Source: Cristatella mucedo (lineage: Eukaryota; Bryozoa; Phylactolaemata; Cristatellidae). From it: a stretch of 64,000 nucleotides of DNA. Location of the stretch: positions 2,499,501 to 2,563,500 of the forward strand of contig WPIO01000045.1 of assembly GCA_009760855.2 (NCBI GenBank), written 5' to 3'. The number at the start of each line of letters is the position of its first letter. Within the stretch, counting starts at the first letter, position 1. The notes below the pieces were generated by a model. That model had not been told where the DNA came from. It searched no databases and saw only the letters and a program-made list of their open reading frames with translations. The translations under genes were made by a program, and so were the position numbers. Below are positions 58,335 to 64,000 of the stretch, piece by piece.

Positions 58335-59108
58335 CATGCCCTTTAATTCTCCAGTTACTTAACATTGCTAACCTCGGGCTTGTTCAGATAATGATACAAC
58401 ATCTAAGTTGGTCAATAGGTGTACATCCCGTCTTGACTTCTGTAACTCACTGCTTGCTGGCTGACCATTATGTGCAATCATTGGCTTACAGCTGGTGCAA
58501 AACTCCCCAGCTAGGTTTGTCTGTCGTGAGCCTCAGTTGCCTCATCACATCACTTCTCGCTGACCTGCACTTGAGACCAGTCAAGCAACGGATTGACTTC
58601 AAGGTTTCGTCGCTCACTTTCTTGTCACTTCTTTCTTTGGCTCCAACCTGTCTCTCAGGTCTACTCCCGCACCAGGCCCAGCATCAAGCCACCGCTTAAT
58701 GGAATCCAAGAGTTTACCAATGCCTCGAACATACCTCACATCCTTGGAGACAGTGCACTTAGTTAGTATGCTCCCAAAGCCCGGAACTCACTCCTGTCTG
58801 CGTCACAACATCACGTGACTTGACGTCGTGTAAAAAGAGCTTCAAAACACCTATATAGTACAGCATTTAGCGGGTCCCTGTAATTAGTCCTTCGTGTACT
58901 TATGTGTGCTGACACTGTGCATGCTGCCACTAACCACACTTGCATGCTTACCTTGTGCATGTCACCCCTAACGATGTCATTCATGTGGTTTATCAAGCCT
59001 GATATTACACACCATTCAATTGTGTTACCTTTTGCAGCAAATATAAAGCACCTATACATAGATTTAGTTCTCTGGTGGTGCTTTATCAAGTGCATTATTA
59101 TTATACTA
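58335..59108 (+). mobile_element. LINE-A copy, 5'-truncated, with compensated 3' hairpin
   Basis: Begins at the LHNIAKIRACLD segment. TSRLDFCNSLL and LHWLPVKQRIDFKV equivalents (here LHLRPVKQRIDFKVSSLTF, 58567-58623) lie in shifted frames. The 3' UTR (GTGCATGCTGCCACTAACCA at 58916), hairpin and ATTATTATTAT tail (59093-59104) are all present. The hairpin stem is AAAGCACC (59045-59052) with GGTGCTTT (59077-59084): both arms differ from the consensus but still pair. Confidence 0.9.
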
Positions 59109-60295
59109 TTACTCTCGTGAAAACTGGCTGAAAAGACACTGATTTTTGCAGCAAAAATCATCACTACAATATTTGCAAAAGAAAATCAGATGGGCAGAGT
59201 CAGATACAAATTGGAATAAAGATAATAATAAGCTATGAGACAAAAACGACCAAAAATCCTTGTGTTTATATTGCAGCATTATTCTACCATCCACCTTATG
59301 TAGTGGCAGAAGCTCAGAAAAAGCAAAGTCTACCACTCTTGATATGAGTAAACTAGATTGGAATGGGCATAGACAAATTCTAAGCATCCTCTATGTGCTC
59401 TTAAACTATAGCTTTATGTGATATTCAATATCTGATAATTTTGTAATTCGACTATGTTGCGGATTGTTTTAGACAATGGTGGTGGATACTGGTAGTGGCT
59501 GAAGTGATTACTAGTCGTTATGGCTTTAAGGAGCTATAGACGGAGATACTTTATATAACATTTAGGCATTATGTGGCAGCCCAATAGCATCGGAAAGCAC
59601 TATCTACCTGTTGGTAATTTTTTTTATTTACACTAAAAACCGTTGACCGAAATATTCATTTAAAATTTGAGCGCCTGTCTATTTTGCAGTAATTATCCAC
59701 CTAAGTAAAATAGGTTCCAAAGCACGTGATACAATTTTTGTATTGTATTACTTGGTCACATTATTATACAAGCTACTGAGAGCATCAATATGCGATTATT
59801 GCTGTACGATTTCGTGATTGTGGCTGAGAAAGCTCAACATTAGAGATGCGTTTTTCTTTTTATTTGTAACGACCTGGTTGACTTGGCAACGTACTTGGCT
59901 CTCATTTTTACTAGTCTCCTGTAGTAGTAAATTGATTTTAAGGTGCGCTTGTTGTTGAAGTTTTTACGTGAATGTAGCTAGCTCTTGTTTAAACGCATAC
60001 GAGAAAATGCTCTGTTCGTACTGCAGCCGCAGCTTAAATTGTTTTTACGTTGATGGTTGTTAAGGTTGGTATTAAATTGCAGCGAGACTTTTAGGAGAAA
60101 CTGCACAATGAAAATCCTTTAATTTGAAATCCTAACCATTCAAGTTTTCAGGCAGGATAAAGTCTGACAAATAGGCAGCATGTTGCAAAATGATCTTTTA
60201 CTTTCAATTGTAAGTTATCCACTGTCTAGCTTGCCTATATTCAACTGGAAACTGCTAATGGTCCCAGGCTCATTTATAAATGTGAGCCCTTTTAG
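59109..60295. other. No gene recognised
   Basis: AT-rich unassigned sequence. Confidence 0.45.
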
Positions 60296-60485
60296 TGCCG
60301 GTTAGCCGTGATGGCACACTAGGTAGGGCCATTGATTTTCATGACCTCCATTGAAGGTCATGGGTTCAAATGCTGCTGTGGACTGCTTTTTATCACAGCT
60401 ACAAACGGTAGTGATAGCCCTAAAGGCTCTTCTGTAGCTATTCAAACGAGGCTGTTAAGTCATTTAGTATTTTAAAGGTAGCGAT
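60296..60485 (+). mobile_element. SINE-A copy
   Basis: GCCGGTTAGCCGTGATGGCA, then CATGGGTTCAAATGCTGC (B-box GGTTCAAAT), then the body TTATCACAGCTACAAACGGT and GTGATAGCCCTAAAGGCTCT, then the 3' part GAGGCTGTTAAGTCATTTAG. It is the same family and orientation as the copy 540 bases downstream. Confidence 0.85.
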
Positions 60486-60837
60486 ATAAGATATGTTTCC
60501 ATATGGTGAACATCATTTTTCTTTCTGTAAATATCCGAGGAAATTATATATATATTTTGGGTGAACGGTGTTTCTTAAGTCCCAATTATTTGGTTGCTAG
60601 ACCTGCCAGCAACTAATGAGCTTTGTGAAGTCGTTGAGGTTAAAGATAATGTGCAATGCAATGCCTAAATTCTCAATCTCTTCTTTAATGATCATTATAC
60701 TTTGTGTTTTCTCAAATTCAATATGACCATGTTTGAAATTATAGCGAACTTTATTTCAGTTTTATTGCTTGTCTTTTCATTAACGATCTTCAAGTTTTAA
60801 TAACTTACATTCTTTGTTAGTATTGATATCTCTCGAA

Positions 60838-61025
60838 CAAAAGAGCCGTAGCATCTCACTAGGTAAGGTGGTTGCTTTTCACGACCTCGGGGCCGAGGTC
60901 GTGGGTTCGATTCTTGTGGTGGGCGATCCTTTATCGCCACTGCAAGCGGTGGTGATAGCCGTCAAGGCTCTTCTTTTCGTTATAAAAAAGAGGCTGTTAA
61001 ATCAGCTACTATTTATTTACTATTT
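60838..61025 (+). mobile_element. SINE-A, best copy
   Basis: The tRNA-like head is GAGCCGTAGCATCTCACTAG, then GTAAGGTGGTTGCTTTTCAC, with a near-consensus B-box GGTTCGATTC (60904-60913). The body is GTGGGCGATCCTTTATCGCC, then GTGGTGATAGCCGTCAAGGC. The 3' part is GAGGCTGTTAAATCAGCTAC, followed by a TATTTATTTACTATTTATTT tail. Internal pol III promoter elements look intact. The 3' end does not resemble LINE-A or LINE-B, so its partner LINE is not identified. Confidence 0.88.
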
Positions 61026-61364
61026 ATTTTATGAGGAGAATATAAATCATCCTGATCAAAAAGAAGACTCAAGCCCATGGAACTTTAACAGTCGAGGTGA
61101 TAATAGAGATATGCAAACGTAATCTTGCTCACGGGCCCTATCACCTAGATTGCCTTTTCATTATTCAGTGTTTTAGACCAAGATCGCAGTTAAAAGGCGG
61201 TACACATTTTGTAGCTAATGATAGACATTCATTAAAAAGTTTTGCATAATAGCAATTTATTAATAAGGAGTGGCTTTTGGCTAATTGGTTATCGGTACAA
61301 ACTGACAAAAGTGAGATGGACTTGGTGTTTACCCCTTGGAATTCATACTTCGCTACTACATAAT
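61026..61364. other. No gene recognised
   Basis: Short unassigned stretch. Confidence 0.4.
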
Positions 61365-61862
61365 GATAATATTGATACTTTTGATATGGCATCCTGGGAC
61401 AACTTAATCTTTTTCTTGGTGTTTTACATTTGGTGCCAAGGAAGCTTGATTGAATGGTTAGAGGTGACTCGCCCAATAAACAACTCGAATAACAAGGTTA
61501 GGGGCGACATACACAGGAAACAGTATTTAAGTATGGTTAGTGGAGACACGGACAGTGTCGGCACACCTATGCAGATACAGAAATAATCGGAGGTACCCAC
61601 TACATACCTCAAATAAAAAATGCGTTTTTAGTTCCTTATGCAATTTGGACGAGTCATTAGATGTCCTGAAGCAATTACGGAGTGAGTTCCAAGCTTTGAG
61701 AGCTGGAGAGTTAAAGAGGCGACCTCCAAAGTATTTTGATTTACGTAGGTTCTATTAAGCGGTTAGATTACAAAGTGAGTGGCACAATGCTTATCCAGGT
61801 GGAGGAGTCGATCTGATAAGTAGGCCAGAGCCAAAGAATGAAGGGACCTAAAAGTGAGTGGT
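61365..61862 (-). mobile_element. LINE-A copy, left arm of a second head-to-head pair
   Basis: Minus orientation: a decayed tail and hairpin region (61365-61435), 3' UTR (GTGGAGACACGGACAGTGTC near 61539), the C-terminal coding end (FQALRAGELKRRPPKYFDL is the antisense reading), ending at AGGGACCTAAAAGTGAGTGG. That end is the SLTFRSLHS codons of the polymerase. Confidence 0.83.
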
Positions 61863-62560
61863 ATGGGAAGTTTGGCTTCATCCGACCATTAGTTCCAAAG
61901 CACCAGCATATCTCTCAGATCTACTCCTCCACCAGACCAAGATTCGTACCGCCCACTTTTCAGAATATAACAGTTTGCCAATACCTCGTACCAATCTCAA
62001 ATCCTCGGAAGACCGTGGATTTAGTACGCATGCTCCGAAAGTCTGAAACTCACCCCCCCCCCCCGACTTCCTTGACAATTCCCCCTCCCGACTAGCCCAC
62101 ATTTAAAAAGCACTTAACAACACATATATCTAGGACAGCATTTAGTGGGTCCATGTGATTTGTCCTTTATGTGCTTACGCGTGCTTACACTATGCATGCT
62201 GCCACTAACCAGACTTTGACCCTGTTCACGTCACTGCTAACCACGCTATTTTTATTGTTAATCAAGCATGAATAAATAAATAAATCATAGCTGATTAAAC
62301 TGCCACTTTTTGCAGAGCGACAGAAGAGCCTTTATGGCTATCACCACCGCTTGCAGTGGCTATAAAGAATCGCCCACCACAGGAATTGAACCCATGACCT
62401 CGGGACCGAGGTCGTGAAAGCTACCACCTTACCTAGTATGCCATCACGGCTCACCAAACTTACCATTAAACTGCATTTCCATTTGCAGCAAATTTAAAGC
62501 GCCTAAAAATAAATTGAGTTCTCTGTAGGTGCTTTATCATGGTTATTATTATTATTATTT
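61863..62560 (+). mobile_element. LINE-A copy, right arm of a head-to-head pair, carrying a SINE-A
   Basis: Plus orientation: begins near the MAPAYLSDLL codons (CACCAGCATATCTCTCAGAT), passes NLKSSEDRGFSTHAPKV, a C-run at 62053-62063, the 3' UTR (GCATGCTGCCACTAACCAGA), then is interrupted by SINE-A at 62275-62455. It resumes with CATTTGCAGCAAATTTAAAG, the hairpin AAAGCGCC...GGTGCTTT (62497-62534, one G-U pair) and ATTATTATTATT (62542-62556). Confidence 0.87.
62275..62455 (-). mobile_element. SINE-A nested inside LINE-A
   Basis: On the minus strand: GAGCCGTGATGGCATACTAG, GTAAGGTGGTAGCTTTCACG, B-box GGTTCAATTC, body GTGGTGGGCGATTCTTTATA, 3' end CAGTTTAATCAGCTATGATT and a (TTTA)n tail on the left (62275-62287). 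It splits the LINE-A 3' UTR between AATCAAGCATGA and the CTTACCATTAAACTGCATTT text, so it is younger than that copy. No clear target-site duplication seen. Confidence 0.88.
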
Positions 62561-64000
62561 TTATGTGGTTGTGGTTTTAGATTGTGGCAATAGTGATTTA
62601 TAATAAAAAAATAGAGCGCTTTCTAAGTTGACCAATGTAACGTTCAGAAACGGCATCTTAACCAGGCAATGATTACCGGTGATCAAAGAGAGACGAATGC
62701 ACTACTGAGAAGAACCAAGTGTGATAAACAGAATGCACTAATAAGAAAAACAAAAATATAAAAAACAGAATGGACCACTAAGATTAACCAAATGTTTTAA
62801 ACAGCTCGGGAGAGTTGATATGTTTGCTGACTATATCGAGACTGGACGACTCAGAGCAGTTAATTAAAGCTGTAGCCTAGATTGTATGCTGATGTGTGAT
62901 GTATGAGGTCCCTCTAAGCTTAAATCCTGGATTGCCGTTGACAAAAAACTAATTTTAAATATGAAAGCTCAGTTGGATAAGAAAGAATAGTTTTTTTTTT
63001 AATATGGCTGTGCAGGTAATGCACGTCTTTACCAAGGCTTTAACGATGATAATGAATATAGCAAACTTGTTGTAGACCTATTTATAAATCATATTTGCGA
63101 CACTATCGCAACTTTTTACTTAAGATAATCTTTTAATTTTTTTTCCGTCAACAATTGGCTACTTTATGTTTCCAGATTTACTTGCCCTAATAACATTTAG
63201 GGATGAATCATGACTGGCTACAATTTCGAGTTTTAACACTATTACACTAGCAGATGACATCGATAATACAATAAAATTGTGCTATGCAGCTTGGATAAAG
63301 AAAATATGTGTACTAGTATTACTTCTTATGAAAAAACTAAGAAATATGACATATATAGATAGCTTCAAGTTCAAGACCAAGTTCTTATTCAATCAGGACT
63401 ATTTAGTTAGTACTTATAATGGTTAGGGCAATTAACACTCTTTTCCTAATACTTGGGTAGCACTACTTTTGAAAATGTTAAGTGATTCATACACCAAATG
63501 TAAATCCTATGAAAAATCTGCAATTTTACTATGCAGTTCCTACTTTTTCTGAACTGAGACGGTAGCATAGAGGCATGTTTGAAAAAATTTAAGCAGATCT
63601 GATGGAGAGCTCAGTAGTTCTGGAGTGCAGCTGTTCAGTTTTATGTACTCAATATGAAAACCATGCAAGAGTTACATGTGTACCTAAAGTTTGACATAAA
63701 AGCTTGTTGAAATGCATTCACTGTTTTTTACTACAGTTAATGAATAGCGAATGGTATCTTTTTCTTCTGAAAATAAGTGGAACTTACCAATATCTTCCAA
63801 ACTTTAATTAACAAAACAGTTCTAATTATTCTACAACTTTTCAGTTCTTATTTGAAAATAAAAATACCTTCATATTTATGCAATATTGTTTTAATTTTGA
63901 TATTTCAAGAATACAAATTTTTAACATCAAGGTCTTAACGCTGATTGGTTTTGCTTCTGTACTCACCTTTAGAGCTCAAAACATGGGGTCGTATTCCAAA
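62561..64000. other. No gene recognised
   Basis: AT-rich sequence to the window end. No exon of the minus-strand gene was recognised here, although its 5' exons would be expected to the right of 55.1 kb. Confidence 0.4.

Overview
The window looks like AT-rich, repeat-dense DNA from an invertebrate animal. Long (TA)n, (TG)n/(CA)n and (TC)n microsatellites, many 5'-truncated non-LTR retrotransposons with microsatellite 3' tails, tRNA-derived SINEs, and small exons separated by kilobases of intron all point to a metazoan. The exon domains (fucolectin-type FTP halves and EGF-like repeats of the multiple-EGF style) would suit a lophotrochozoan such as a mollusc, annelid, brachiopod or flatworm, but the sequence does not fix the phylum.

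One host gene is supported. It is a large minus-strand gene from at least 55.14 kb down to at least 21.77 kb. I recognise seven internal exons. In transcript order they are EGF (54990-55142), FTP N-half (44896-45135), FTP C-half (41901-42122), EGF (39731-39868), FTP N-half (35162-35404), FTP C-half (33157-33390) and a fibronectin-III-like exon (21767-22093). All seven have splice sites in phase 1 at both ends and lengths divisible by three, so each is a symmetric, shuffling-compatible exon. The repeating EGF-FTP unit predicts a secreted or single-pass extracellular receptor or lectin-like protein. First, last, transmembrane and cytoplasmic exons were not found.

The rest is mostly mobile DNA, named here for convenience. 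LINE-A is a CR1/L2-like (Jockey-superfamily) non-LTR element with an EEP endonuclease, a YADD reverse transcriptase, a 3' hairpin and an (ATT)n tail. Its best copies are at 25592-28266, 46699-49490 (minus) and 15205-16023. LINE-B is a second non-LTR family ending in (ATTAC)n (11985-12285, 20505-21165, 30760-31262, 36230-37525, 45700-46190). SINE-A is tRNA-derived with an ATTT-rich tail (seven copies). SINE-B is tRNA-derived, and its 3' end is nearly the same hairpin and tail as LINE-A.

Region by region: 1-21.7 kb is a field of decayed LINE copies and microsatellites with no host exon recognised. 21.7-55.2 kb is the EGF/FTP gene, with its introns filled by LINE and SINE copies and with no recognised exon disrupted. 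55.2-64 kb is again repeats, with SINE-A concentrated at 57-62.5 kb.

The most interesting structures are the LINE-A/SINE-B shared 3' hairpin (one LINE-A copy carries a compensatory stem change), a perfect 282-bp palindrome built on a tRNA-like SINE head and a giant (AT)n core, two head-to-head LINE-A pairs whose arms are truncated at matching points, a LINE-A insertion in LINE-B with a 17-bp target-site duplication, and the all-1-1-phase exon chain.
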